5,885 nt of DNA from Chitinophagales bacterium (GTDB lineage: Bacteria > Bacteroidota > Bacteroidia > Chitinophagales > UBA10324): positions 1 to 5,885 of the forward strand of contig JAJAYG010000077.1 of the NCBI GenBank assembly GCA_026786335.1, in the 5' to 3' direction. Both the position numbers and the translations under genes were made by a program. Below are positions 1-5,797 of this stretch, one piece after another; position 1 is the first letter of the stretch; every line of letters begins with the position of its first letter. The notes below the pieces were generated by a model. The model did not search any database and was not told the origin of the DNA. It saw only the letters and a list, made by a program, of their open reading frames with translations.

Positions 1-284
1 GCTATACCGAAGTCTATTCCAACCCCCTTGTACGCGAAACCCAAGCCGGCAGAATATTTTTGTACAGAAGACATCGTAATTCGATCGCTCCATTTTGAAT
101 TGAACAGGTAAATATGATTTCTCTTTTCTGACATATATATTCTTATGCTGTGCCTGGCAGAATACTTATCAATATAATTAGAATCGTATGGCAGAGATTG
201 AGATGTTTGAGAATACACGCTTCCACCAAATAACAATGCAAAAAAAGTCAGCGGTATACAAATTTTCAGTAATGATTGATTCAT
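1..284 (-). CDS. DUF4421-like secreted protein, N-terminal part (cut by window edge)
   Basis: Reading the minus strand from the ATG at 284 gives 94 open codons running off the left edge with no stop. Residues 1-25 form a classic export signal: Lys7, then a hydrophobic stretch (ICIPLTFFALLFGG), then SVYSQ as a likely cleavage region. The mature part starts with DSNYIDKYSARHSIRIYMSE, followed by a YSAGLGFAYKGVGIDFGI stretch at the truncated end. This pattern, a short polar lead, an alternating beta-strand-like 'RIYMSEK' segment and then 'G-G-YKG---D-G', is how Bacteroidota DUF4421 proteins begin, as I recall that family; they are predicted beta-rich, envelope-associated proteins of unknown function. 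The family call is from memory of the pattern, not a search. The gene is divergent from the acyl-CoA dehydrogenase gene at 501. Confidence 0.7.
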   Translation of the reverse strand, partial: MNQSLLKICIPLTFFALLFGGSVYSQTSQSLPYDSNYIDKYSARHSIRIYMSEKRNHIYLFNSKWSDRITMSSVQKYSAGLGFAYKGVGIDFGI

Positions 285-500
285 GTTTTTTAGTTTAGTT
301 GCATCTGAATGAAAAATAAGCATCAATCATCCGATATTATTTGTGAATTGTTTTATTAGCGTTACTCTCAATCTTAAAATAAAAGCGCAGCATACTTAGT
401 ACAGCAACTTTTCTTTAATAAATTGGCTGCCTGCTTTGAACACAAAAATACCTCAATTTTAATCCAAGTCAGCAAGTGTCAGTAATAAATCGTACTACAG

Positions 501-1364
501 ATGATGGAAAAAAAATCTAAGGGCATAAAAAAAATTGCAGTCGTGGGTGCAGGCACTATGGGTTCTGGCATTGCACAACTATGTGCGCAAGCTGGTTTCG
601 AAACTGTTTTGTTTGATGTGCTGAAAGAAGCAGTTATGAAAGGAAGCAAATTAATAAGATATAATCTTTCAATTGGGGTTGAGAAGCAAAAGATTTCGGA
701 AGAAGAAAAAGAAAAAATTCTTTCACGAATAAAAATCTCCCATGACTTTAATGATCTCAAAGCTGATGTGATTATTGAAGCAATTATCGAGAATCTTGAA
801 TTAAAATCTGAATTGTTTACAAAGCTTGCAGCAATCAATAAAGATGATTCAATTTTCTGCACCAACACTTCTTCCATTCCAATAACAAAAATTGCTGAAA
901 ACATTTCACATCCTCAACGAGTAGTCGGCATGCACTTCTTCAATCCAGCTCACCTGATGAAGTTGGTAGAAATTGTTTCAGGCAAATTCACATCAAAAGA
1001 AAACGCACAAACTATTTACAAGCTCGCAATAAAATTGGGTAAAGAACCTGTGATGGTGAATGATGCTCCCGGATTTATTGTTAACCGCATTGGCAAATTA
1101 TTTCACACTGAACCTTTAAAAATTTTGGAAGAGAAAATTGCATCGGTAGAAACTATCGATTCTTTGCTTATAGCAAGCGGATTTAAGATGGGACCATTCA
1201 GGTTGATTGATTTAATTGGTGTTGATGCAAATCTGAATGTCACAAAATCGCTCTACGAACTTTTTAATTTCAATTCTAAATTTAAACCGAGCAATTTGCA
1301 ACAACAGATGGTTGATGATGGATTACTTGGTAAGAAAACAGGCAAAGGGTTTTATCAGTATTGA
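501..1364 (+). CDS. 3-hydroxyacyl-CoA (3-hydroxybutyryl-CoA) dehydrogenase, PaaH/Hbd type
   Basis: This cytosolic enzyme oxidises (S)-3-hydroxyacyl-CoA to 3-ketoacyl-CoA with NAD(P), or does the reverse, in beta-oxidation-type pathways. At 287 aa it matches the usual length of single-unit Hbd/PaaH enzymes. The N-terminal Rossmann domain has GAGTMG at residues 16-21 and Asp39 at the end of the second strand, which suggests NAD preference. The catalytic set is complete: Ser124 in NTSS, His145 in GMHFFNPAH, Glu157 in LVEIVSG and Asn195 in GFIVNRI, all offset by seven from the residues I recall for clostridial Hbd. The C-terminal helical domain (about 190-287) has FKMGPFRLIDLIGVDANLNV and ends GKKTGKGFYQY. 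The MGPF...DLIG-DAN-NVT wording resembles PaaH/PaaC of phenylacetate degradation more than clostridial Hbd, so the substrate may be a longer or dicarboxylic acyl-CoA. Met2 at 504 is an equally possible start. The gene probably shares a transcript with the biotin carrier gene 47 bases downstream. Confidence 0.93.
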   Translation: MMEKKSKGIKKIAVVGAGTMGSGIAQLCAQAGFETVLFDVLKEAVMKGSKLIRYNLSIGVEKQKISEEEKEKILSRIKISHDFNDLKADVIIEAIIENLELKSELFTKLAAINKDDSIFCTNTSSIPITKIAENISHPQRVVGMHFFNPAHLMKLVEIVSGKFTSKENAQTIYKLAIKLGKEPVMVNDAPGFIVNRIGKLFHTEPLKILEEKIASVETIDSLLIASGFKMGPFRLIDLIGVDANLNVTKSLYELFNFNSKFKPSNLQQQMVDDGLLGKKTGKGFYQY

Positions 1365-1411
1365 AATGATATTCCTATAATTTATTTTTATTTCATAAAA
1401 TAAGAAACAAC

Positions 1412-1912
1412 ATGTACAAAGTAAAAGTGAATGATAAACCGGAGATGAAAATTGAAATTACAGAGCGTGGAATTTCGTTAAATGAAAAAATAATTGACTG
1501 GAACCAAATTGAAATTGGAAAAAATCGTTTTCATGTTCTCATGAACAATCAGTCTTTTGTTTGCGAAGTTCTTTCAGCCAATACTCAAAAAAAATCTTTT
1601 GAAATAAAAGTAAACGGACAAGTGAGCAGTGTTGAATTAAAAGATAAGTTCGATGAATTACTTCATACGCTGGGTATGGATAAACTTGGATCACACAAAG
1701 TTAACGTGATCAAAGCGCCAATGCCGGGTTTAGTTTTAAAGCTGTTGGTAAAAGCAGAACAGGAATTAAAAGAAGGTGATGCTGTTCTAATTCTTGAAGC
1801 CATGAAAATGGAAAACGTAATTAAGTCGCCGGGTAACGGAAAGGTAAAAGCAATAAAAATTAAAGAGCGGGATACAGTAGAAAAAAATCAGGTGCTCATT
1901 GAACTGCGATAA
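1412..1912 (+). CDS. Biotin carboxyl carrier protein subunit of an acyl-CoA carboxylase
   Basis: This 166-aa protein carries biotin between a biotin carboxylase and a carboxyltransferase, most likely in an acetyl-/propionyl-/methylcrotonyl-type acyl-CoA carboxylase in the cytosol. The C-terminal biotinyl domain (about 97-166) is complete. It has APMPG at 102-106, the biotinylation motif EAMKMEN at 129-135 with Lys132 as the modified lysine, then the second half (SPGNGKVKAIKI) and the closing VEKNQVLIEL. The N-terminal 90 residues are a beta-rich segment (MYKVKVND..., FHVLMNNQSFVCEV, FEIKVNGQ) typical of the stand-alone carrier of Bacteroidota carboxylases, not of the Pro/Ala-rich AccB of Proteobacteria. 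No carboxylase partner lies in the window, so the complex must be completed from elsewhere. It follows the hydroxyacyl-CoA dehydrogenase gene by 47 bases with no clear promoter between them, which suggests co-transcription. Which acyl-CoA is carboxylated cannot be read from this subunit. Confidence 0.92.
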   Translation: MYKVKVNDKPEMKIEITERGISLNEKIIDWNQIEIGKNRFHVLMNNQSFVCEVLSANTQKKSFEIKVNGQVSSVELKDKFDELLHTLGMDKLGSHKVNVIKAPMPGLVLKLLVKAEQELKEGDAVLILEAMKMENVIKSPGNGKVKAIKIKERDTVEKNQVLIELR

Positions 1913-2036
1913 TCTTAGATACTTTCAAAAAAGCATAAATCATTTTCAGGTTCATCTTAAGCTTTATCTGCTCTTACTTTCAGTATAAAAACTACAATCG
2001 GCAAAACATGAAATAATCCATATACCTCAAAAAATC

Positions 2037-2044
2037 TAATTTTG
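2037..2044 (+). promoter_or_regulatory. Candidate Bacteroidota -7 element ahead of the PAP2 gene
   Basis: The sequence TAATTTTG matches the Bacteroidota sigma-ABfr -7 consensus TAnnTTTG exactly and is followed by C, as is common. It lies 29 bases ahead of the ATG at 2074, which would give a short leader of roughly 20 bases. No TTTG -33 element is visible at the usual spacing of about 19 bases, so the match is half a promoter. The 161-base gap it sits in (1913-2073) shows no convincing terminator hairpin. Confidence 0.5.
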
Positions 2045-2073
2045 CCATCCTCCTGTTTCTTAACAATTAAATA

Positions 2074-2925
2074 ATGATTATTTTATACAGAAGTATTTTT
2101 ATTTTAACACTCATCATTTTTTGCCTGTTCAATTCTGGCTTGGCTCAGCAAATGGATTTGGATATTAAGAACTATAAGGTCTCCATTGAAAGTCCTTATC
2201 GACTCGACAAAAAAAAAGATATAGCGGTCTGCATAGCTACTTCGGCCCTCTTTGTTACCAGCTATGTAATAAATGGAAATAAGCCCACTCTAGATTCCGC
2301 GCACGTTCTAAATCCCGATACCAGTAAAATCCCATCATTCGATCTTTCTGCAATTCATCAATTTAATAAAAGTTTCCAATCGGCAAGTGACCTATTGGAA
2401 TACACTGCTATTGCATTGCCGTTTATTTCTTTTATTGATAAAAGGGTGAGTGGGCATGCCCCGCAAATTATTGCACTCTATTTTGAAACGCTTGCTATAG
2501 ATGCAGTAGCTTTTAGCATGGCTAAAGCACTGGTAAACCGGCGCAGACCTTATACTTTCAATACCGATTCTGTAGTTTCACTTTCTTCAAAGCAAACTAT
2601 AAATGCACAGGAGTCATTTTTTAGCGGGCATACTTCTAACGCTGCCGCAGCTACTTTTTTTGGAGCTAAGATTTTTACTGATCTGCGTCCTCACTCCAAA
2701 CTGGTGCCTTTTGTATGGGGTGCTGCCATACTTACTCCTGCTTTTGTTGGTTATTCACGCTATAGGGCAGGCAAGCATTTCCCCAGCGATGTTATTACCG
2801 GCTATTTAGTGGGAGCCACTATTGGATTTTTGGTTCCACAGCTTCACAAAATTAAATTTGATGATCGCGTTTCTTTCTCCCCAATGTTCAATGGAAAAGG
2901 ATTTGATATTGCTTACACGTTTTAA
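2074..2925 (+). CDS. PAP2-family phosphatase, exported or membrane-anchored
   Basis: This is a 283-aa member of the type 2 phosphatidic acid phosphatase superfamily, which hydrolyses lipid phosphates or pyrophosphates (phosphatidate, undecaprenyl pyrophosphate, lipid A phosphates) through a histidine intermediate on the periplasmic side. The N-terminus (residues 1-25) is a signal peptide: Arg6, a long hydrophobic core, then SGLAQQ. All three catalytic motifs are present: Lys151 to Arg158-Pro159 (KxxxxxxRP), FSGH at 183-186 with His186, and Ser228-Arg229, His235 and Asp239 (SRxxxxxHxxxD). The usual Pro of PSGH is Phe183 here. Hydrophobic segments lie at about 50-66, 108-121, 130-150, 188-202, 209-226 and 240-256. 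After the last of these comes a short tail ending IAYTF, which resembles a beta-strand. The substrate cannot be told. The ATG was chosen because it starts the signal peptide. The gene ends 51 bases before the glycosyltransferase. Confidence 0.9.
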   Translation: MIILYRSIFILTLIIFCLFNSGLAQQMDLDIKNYKVSIESPYRLDKKKDIAVCIATSALFVTSYVINGNKPTLDSAHVLNPDTSKIPSFDLSAIHQFNKSFQSASDLLEYTAIALPFISFIDKRVSGHAPQIIALYFETLAIDAVAFSMAKALVNRRRPYTFNTDSVVSLSSKQTINAQESFFSGHTSNAAAATFFGAKIFTDLRPHSKLVPFVWGAAILTPAFVGYSRYRAGKHFPSDVITGYLVGATIGFLVPQLHKIKFDDRVSFSPMFNGKGFDIAYTF

Positions 2926-2958
2926 TTCCTGATTTTTTAAGAGGAAAAAATTATCTTT

Positions 2959-2971
2959 CGGTTCACAACCG
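2959..2971 (+). repeat. Small inverted repeat just before the GTG start
   Basis: CGGTT (2959-2963) and AACCG (2967-2971) are perfect complements around a CAC loop. The second arm ends five bases ahead of the proposed GTG start at 2977. The stem is only five pairs and there is no T-run after it, so it is not a standard intrinsic terminator. It could slightly shape the leader of the glycosyltransferase message, or be chance. Confidence 0.3.
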
Positions 2972-2976
2972 CAAGC

Positions 2977-4353
2977 GTGCTCAAACATTTTATTCGCAAA
3001 TTTTTCTTCGAAATAATTTTGCTTTTGCTGTTGATGGTTATTGCATTAGTTTTTCAATTCAATGGTTTATACGGGCAAGATGCGCATGAGTATTTGCACA
3101 TGAGCAGAGAGTTGACAAATTATTTCTTAACAGGAAATAAATTTTCTTCTGCGTGGTTTCCTGTTTTGTATCCGTTCGCTGCATTTAAACTCAATCTGCT
3201 TTTAAATAATGAGATGGTTGCGTTGCAGTCAGTTTCAATTATTTCATTAGTATTTGCATTTTACTTTTTGAAAAAGTTGTTGAGATTGTTTTATGAAGAA
3301 AGTGAAAGATTAATATCAGTTTATCTGTTGCTCTTTTTTGCTTTTTCTCCCTATGTATTTCGGTTTGGTTTGCTTTCAATGTCAGATATGTTGTGCCTGT
3401 GGTTTGTGATTGCAGCATTTTATTATTCACTTACATTGAAAAATAAATTTTCCTTCACAACACTTGTAGCTGCCTCGCTTTTTTGTGGTGCCGCATTGTC
3501 AACCCGTTACATCGCAATTGTGCTGGTGATTTTCCCACTATCAATTATTTCCTATTCAATTATTTTAAAAGGAATAAAATATTGGTGGCTGTTAATTGTG
3601 GCTCATGCAATGTTGCTAATGCCCTTGCTGCCCGATTATTTTATTACCGGAAGAATCCTATTCTTCTCGATCAATCATTGGGCAATCAATTTCAATTATG
3701 GGTCTGATGCCTACCAGTGGCAACTTGCAAATTTTATAAAAACCAATTTTACGAGTGCCGATGGCGAGCAGCATTACGTGCTGCCGAACATTTTATTTAT
3801 CCTCACTAATCTTTTTCATCCTGCTTATTTATTTGCGGGAATCATTTTTATACTCTTCATTCAGAAAAAAGATTTTGAAAGAACAGAAATAAAAATGTTG
3901 ATTGCAGCAGTTGCTGTTTACGCATTCTATCTCGCTGGGCTTAGTTACCAGAATATGCGGTACCTGTTGCTAACATTTCCTTTCATCATCATCATGCTTT
4001 TCCCGGCTTTTGTCCGTGGCTATAATTTTTTATTGCAAAGAAATTTTTCATTCAAAGTATTGATAGCAACAGTAATCGTGGTTCAGGTTTTTCTTTTCGC
4101 CTTTTCATTCAAATCAATTTATGAGTTGAATATTTTTGAAAAGAATATTGCAGCAACATTAAAAGAATATCCCGGCAATACTATCTATACCACTTCAATC
4201 ACCGGCGCACTTCATTCATATCAAGTACAGGATTCAATTGTTGACTTGTACAATCTGCCTTTGCAAAATATTTCTTTGCCTGCATTACTGGTTTTTAATG
4301 AGCCGGAATTTTCTGATCATTTTAAAAAACTGAAACCCGATGATCAATTTTAG
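2977..4353 (+). CDS. GT-C/GT39-like integral membrane glycosyltransferase, probably 3'-frameshifted
   Basis: This polytopic inner-membrane protein of 458 aa as read resembles the ArnT/PMT (GT39) group, which transfers sugars from polyprenyl-phosphate donors on the periplasmic face. The first membrane segment (about 11-29, FFFEIILLLLLMVIALVF) follows a basic N-terminus. It is followed by YGQDAHEY (32-39), whose Asp35 and Glu38 sit where GT-C enzymes keep their catalytic acid. Further hints are SMSDML (134-139), LSTRY (174-178) and NMRYLLLTFPF (326-336), the last being a common segment of the family. About ten hydrophobic segments extend to residue 378, then a soluble C-terminal part of about 80 residues. 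The start is GTG: no ATG or TTG lies in frame between the stop at 2938 and it, and the next ATG (Met20) would cut into the first membrane helix. The reading frame ends at TAG 4351-4353, but a natural-looking tail continues in another frame to 4435. Acceptor and donor are unknown. Confidence 0.72.
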   Translation: MLKHFIRKFFFEIILLLLLMVIALVFQFNGLYGQDAHEYLHMSRELTNYFLTGNKFSSAWFPVLYPFAAFKLNLLLNNEMVALQSVSIISLVFAFYFLKKLLRLFYEESERLISVYLLLFFAFSPYVFRFGLLSMSDMLCLWFVIAAFYYSLTLKNKFSFTTLVAASLFCGAALSTRYIAIVLVIFPLSIISYSIILKGIKYWWLLIVAHAMLLMPLLPDYFITGRILFFSINHWAINFNYGSDAYQWQLANFIKTNFTSADGEQHYVLPNILFILTNLFHPAYLFAGIIFILFIQKKDFERTEIKMLIAAVAVYAFYLAGLSYQNMRYLLLTFPFIIIMLFPAFVRGYNFLLQRNFSFKVLIATVIVVQVFLFAFSFKSIYELNIFEKNIAATLKEYPGNTIYTTSITGALHSYQVQDSIVDLYNLPLQNISLPALLVFNEPEFSDHFKKLKPDDQF

Positions 4354-4435
4354 TTTTATTCAGGCACACTACAAACTTGAATTGATGAATGACTTTGATA
4401 ATGGCTGGAAATTATTTACAATCAACCCGAAGTAA
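4352..4435 (+). pseudogene. Out-of-frame C-terminal tail of the glycosyltransferase
   Basis: Immediately after the in-frame TAG the other forward frame encodes SFIQAHYKLELMNDF followed by DNGWKLFTINPK and a TAA stop at 4433-4435. Removing one T from the TTTT run at 4348-4351 turns ...CAA TTT TAG into ...CAA TTT AGT and gives an uninterrupted protein of 485 aa with the join PDDQF-SFIQ. The tail reads like real protein: it holds Trp, Tyr, His and Gly, and the 'GWKL' ending is a style seen at the end of such membrane transferases. That frame is stopped upstream by TGA at 4331-4333, so the tail cannot be an independent gene with a long N-terminus. Either a one-base insertion truncated the gene, or the run was miscalled in the assembly. 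Confidence 0.7.
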
Positions 4436-4521
4436 AATCAATACCTGAATTTAAAAACGTAACAATTAAAGTTAAACTCAGATTGCCTTTCTTCGCTCAA
4501 AGATTTTTAAAATAAATAAGT

Positions 4522-4989
4522 ATGAAAGAACAGGAACAACTCATCAAACTTTTTGCAGACCTCTACAATGGCTCACCTTGGATTGATGTAAATATTGAAA
4601 ACACCTTAAACGAAATTAATGCGAAGGAAGCAGCAACAAAGGCATTCCCGAATTTTAATTCCATTTGGGAAATCACCAACCATTTAATTAGCTGGCGCCA
4701 AACAATGTTAAAGAGATTGCAGGGAGAAGATGTTGAATCACCCGAGGATAATTATTTTTCTTACATCCGCGATCGATCAGAAGCAGCATGGCTTCAAACA
4801 AAAAATCAGTTTGCCGAAACTCAAAATAGCTGGATCACTTCCCTAAAAAAATTGAAGCAAAAAGATTTAAAACACAAACATGAGTTCAGCGCATTCAGTA
4901 ATTACGAATTTGTGAATGGCATTCTGCAACACGATGCCTACCACCTGGGGCAAATAAAATTGTTGAAAAAATTAGTGCAGCTCAGATAA
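4522..4989 (+). CDS. DinB-like four-helix-bundle protein, possible metal-dependent enzyme
   Basis: This cytosolic protein of 155 aa matches the usual length of the DinB/YfiT superfamily. Its members are four-helix bundles that bind a metal with three histidines; some act as thiol-dependent transferases (bacillithiol or mycothiol S-transferases), while many have no known role. The three candidate ligands are visible: His54 in the ITNHLISWR segment, and His137 and His141 in ILQHDAYHLGQI, the last being the hallmark of the family. The rest is mostly helical and charged, with PSW-type Trp positions early (Trp20, Trp49, Trp58). No substrate can be read from the sequence. The gene lies 86 bases after the frameshifted glycosyltransferase tail, and its 3' end overlaps by 8 bases the convergent transporter gene. 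The ATG at 4522 is the natural first start, following an A/T-rich leader. Confidence 0.87.
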   Translation: MKEQEQLIKLFADLYNGSPWIDVNIENTLNEINAKEAATKAFPNFNSIWEITNHLISWRQTMLKRLQGEDVESPEDNYFSYIRDRSEAAWLQTKNQFAETQNSWITSLKKLKQKDLKHKHEFSAFSNYEFVNGILQHDAYHLGQIKLLKKLVQLR

Positions 4990-5608
4990 CTGTTTTAAGA
5001 AGCAGCTGAACGCCGAAAAAAGCAATTCCAACTCCAACGCATTTCGAAACAATCGTCATTGTGCGATGTGTCATCAGGTGTTTAAGTTTTGAAGCAAGGA
5101 CAGCTTTTGAAATATCAAAAAAGAAATTGCAAAGGATGGCAGCAATAAAAAATAAAATTCTTTCGGGCTCTGTGTAATCTGGATCAACAATAACAATGCT
5201 TACCGCGCTCAGCCAATAAATAAAACTGAATGGATTAATGGTATTGATCACAAAACCTTTAAAAAGGTACAGGAGATAATCCTTGCGCCCTTCATGCACT
5301 TCAATTGTTTTAGGATGTGGAATCGGCTTTATAAAATGATAGATGCCAAAACCCACGAGCAATATTCCGCCGGCGGCGCCAATAATATTTTTAATCTGCG
5401 GATCTTGTATGAACCGCGCAATGCTCAGGAACGATAAGGTAATAATTGCAGCATCACTCAGCAACACACCCAGCGCAATGAACACAGAGAAGTAAACACC
5501 TTTTCGAATGCTGGTTTCAATGATGCTGAAAAAAATTGGACCAAATGAAAAAGCGGTGATTAGCCCCAGCAATGCTCCCTTATAAATTAATTCGAATATC
5601 GTATGCAT
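4982..5608 (-). CDS. LysE/RhtB-family export permease
   Basis: This 208-aa inner-membrane protein has the usual length of LysE-family exporters, which move amino acids or related small metabolites out of the cell. Six hydrophobic segments fit the family: about 8-30, 38-64, 74-93, 115-141, 150-173 and 186-206. Family features are SFGPIFFSIIETSIRKG (21-37), GVLLSDAAI (47-55) with its Asp52, and the mid-protein FVINTINPFSFIYWLSA (119-135), where the N-P-x-x-x-x-x-W pattern is typical. The charged loop at 94-111 separates the two halves. The substrate cannot be told. The start is the ATG at 5606-5608, because it opens directly into the first helix. Its stop overlaps the 3' end of the DinB-like gene on the opposite strand, so transcripts of the two converge with no terminator visible between them. 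The 189-base gap upstream is shared with the divergent gene at 5798; no exact TAnnTTTG is seen on this strand there. Confidence 0.9.
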   Translation of the reverse strand: MHTIFELIYKGALLGLITAFSFGPIFFSIIETSIRKGVYFSVFIALGVLLSDAAIITLSFLSIARFIQDPQIKNIIGAAGGILLVGFGIYHFIKPIPHPKTIEVHEGRKDYLLYLFKGFVINTINPFSFIYWLSAVSIVIVDPDYTEPERILFFIAAILCNFFFDISKAVLASKLKHLMTHRTMTIVSKCVGVGIAFFGVQLLLKTVI

Positions 5609-5654
5609 TTAGCTGCCGAAGTATGTTGGATATGGTTTGTAAAATAAAAAGATT

Positions 5655-5668
5655 CAATCAACAGATTG
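5655..5668. repeat. Short inverted repeat CAATC-AACA-GATTG in the divergent gap
   Basis: Five-base perfect arms at 5655-5659 and 5664-5668 flank AACA. The site ends four bases before the TTTG at 5673 that could act as a -33 element for the rightward promoter, a place where an operator could sit. Such a short palindrome is also common by chance in AT-rich DNA, so this is only a weak candidate. Confidence 0.2.
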
Positions 5669-5672
5669 TGAT

Positions 5673-5701
5673 TTTGTTCTTAATGTCCACAAATATCTTT
5701 G
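5673..5701 (+). promoter_or_regulatory. Candidate Bacteroidota promoter (distal) for the gene at 5798
   Basis: TTTG at 5673-5676 and TATCTTTG at 5694-5701 match the -33 (TTTG) and -7 (TAnnTTTG) elements of the Bacteroidota primary sigma factor. They are 17 bases apart, slightly tighter than the usual 19 or so. The orientation is rightward. Transcription would begin near 5708 and give a leader of about 90 bases. Confidence 0.5.
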
Positions 5702-5741
5702 TAGCCCGTAAGTAAAATTTCAGATAGATGATGAAACCACT

Positions 5742-5749
5742 TATATTTG
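5742..5749 (+). promoter_or_regulatory. Second candidate -7 element (proximal) for the gene at 5798
   Basis: TATATTTG matches TAnnTTTG exactly. Upstream, TTTC at 5718-5721 sits 20 bases away and is one base off a TTTG -33 element. Use of this site would give a leader of about 40 bases. It may replace or accompany the distal promoter 48 bases upstream. Confidence 0.35.
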
Positions 5750-5797
5750 AGCGTAATAATGTTAGCATAATTTTTTTCACAATTAAAATTTAATATC

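Noticed and set aside
443..450. TATTTTTG on the minus strand as a -7 element for the DUF4421-like gene
   Set aside because: It matches TAnnTTTG, but it would leave a leader of about 150 bases and no -33 element sits at a normal distance. AT-rich DNA gives such matches by chance.
479..904. Minus-strand open frame of 141 codons inside the dehydrogenase gene
   Set aside because: It lies entirely opposite a strongly supported enzyme gene and its product is low-complexity Ser/Ile/Phe-rich, as expected of an antisense shadow.
1383..1404. AT-rich inverted repeat (TTATTTT/AAAATAA) between the dehydrogenase and biotin carrier genes as a terminator
   Set aside because: The stem is all A/T pairs with an eight-base loop and no following T-run, so it is unlikely to stop transcription.
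2603..2809. Open frame of 68 codons inside the PAP2 gene, plus similar frames at 2806-2988, 3239-3430 and 3483-3707
   Set aside because: All overlap well-supported genes in other frames and show no recognisable motifs.
2952..2959. TATCTTTC as a promoter for the glycosyltransferase
   Set aside because: It misses the final G of the -7 consensus, has no -33 partner, and would leave almost no leader. Read-through from the PAP2 gene is simpler.
5728..5793. 21-codon frame upstream of the rightmost gene as a leader peptide
   Set aside because: It starts with two ATGs and has an in-frame stop 4 bases before the next gene, but its sequence has no attenuator-like codon run or signal, it would contain the proximal -7 element, and short frames like this are expected by chance.
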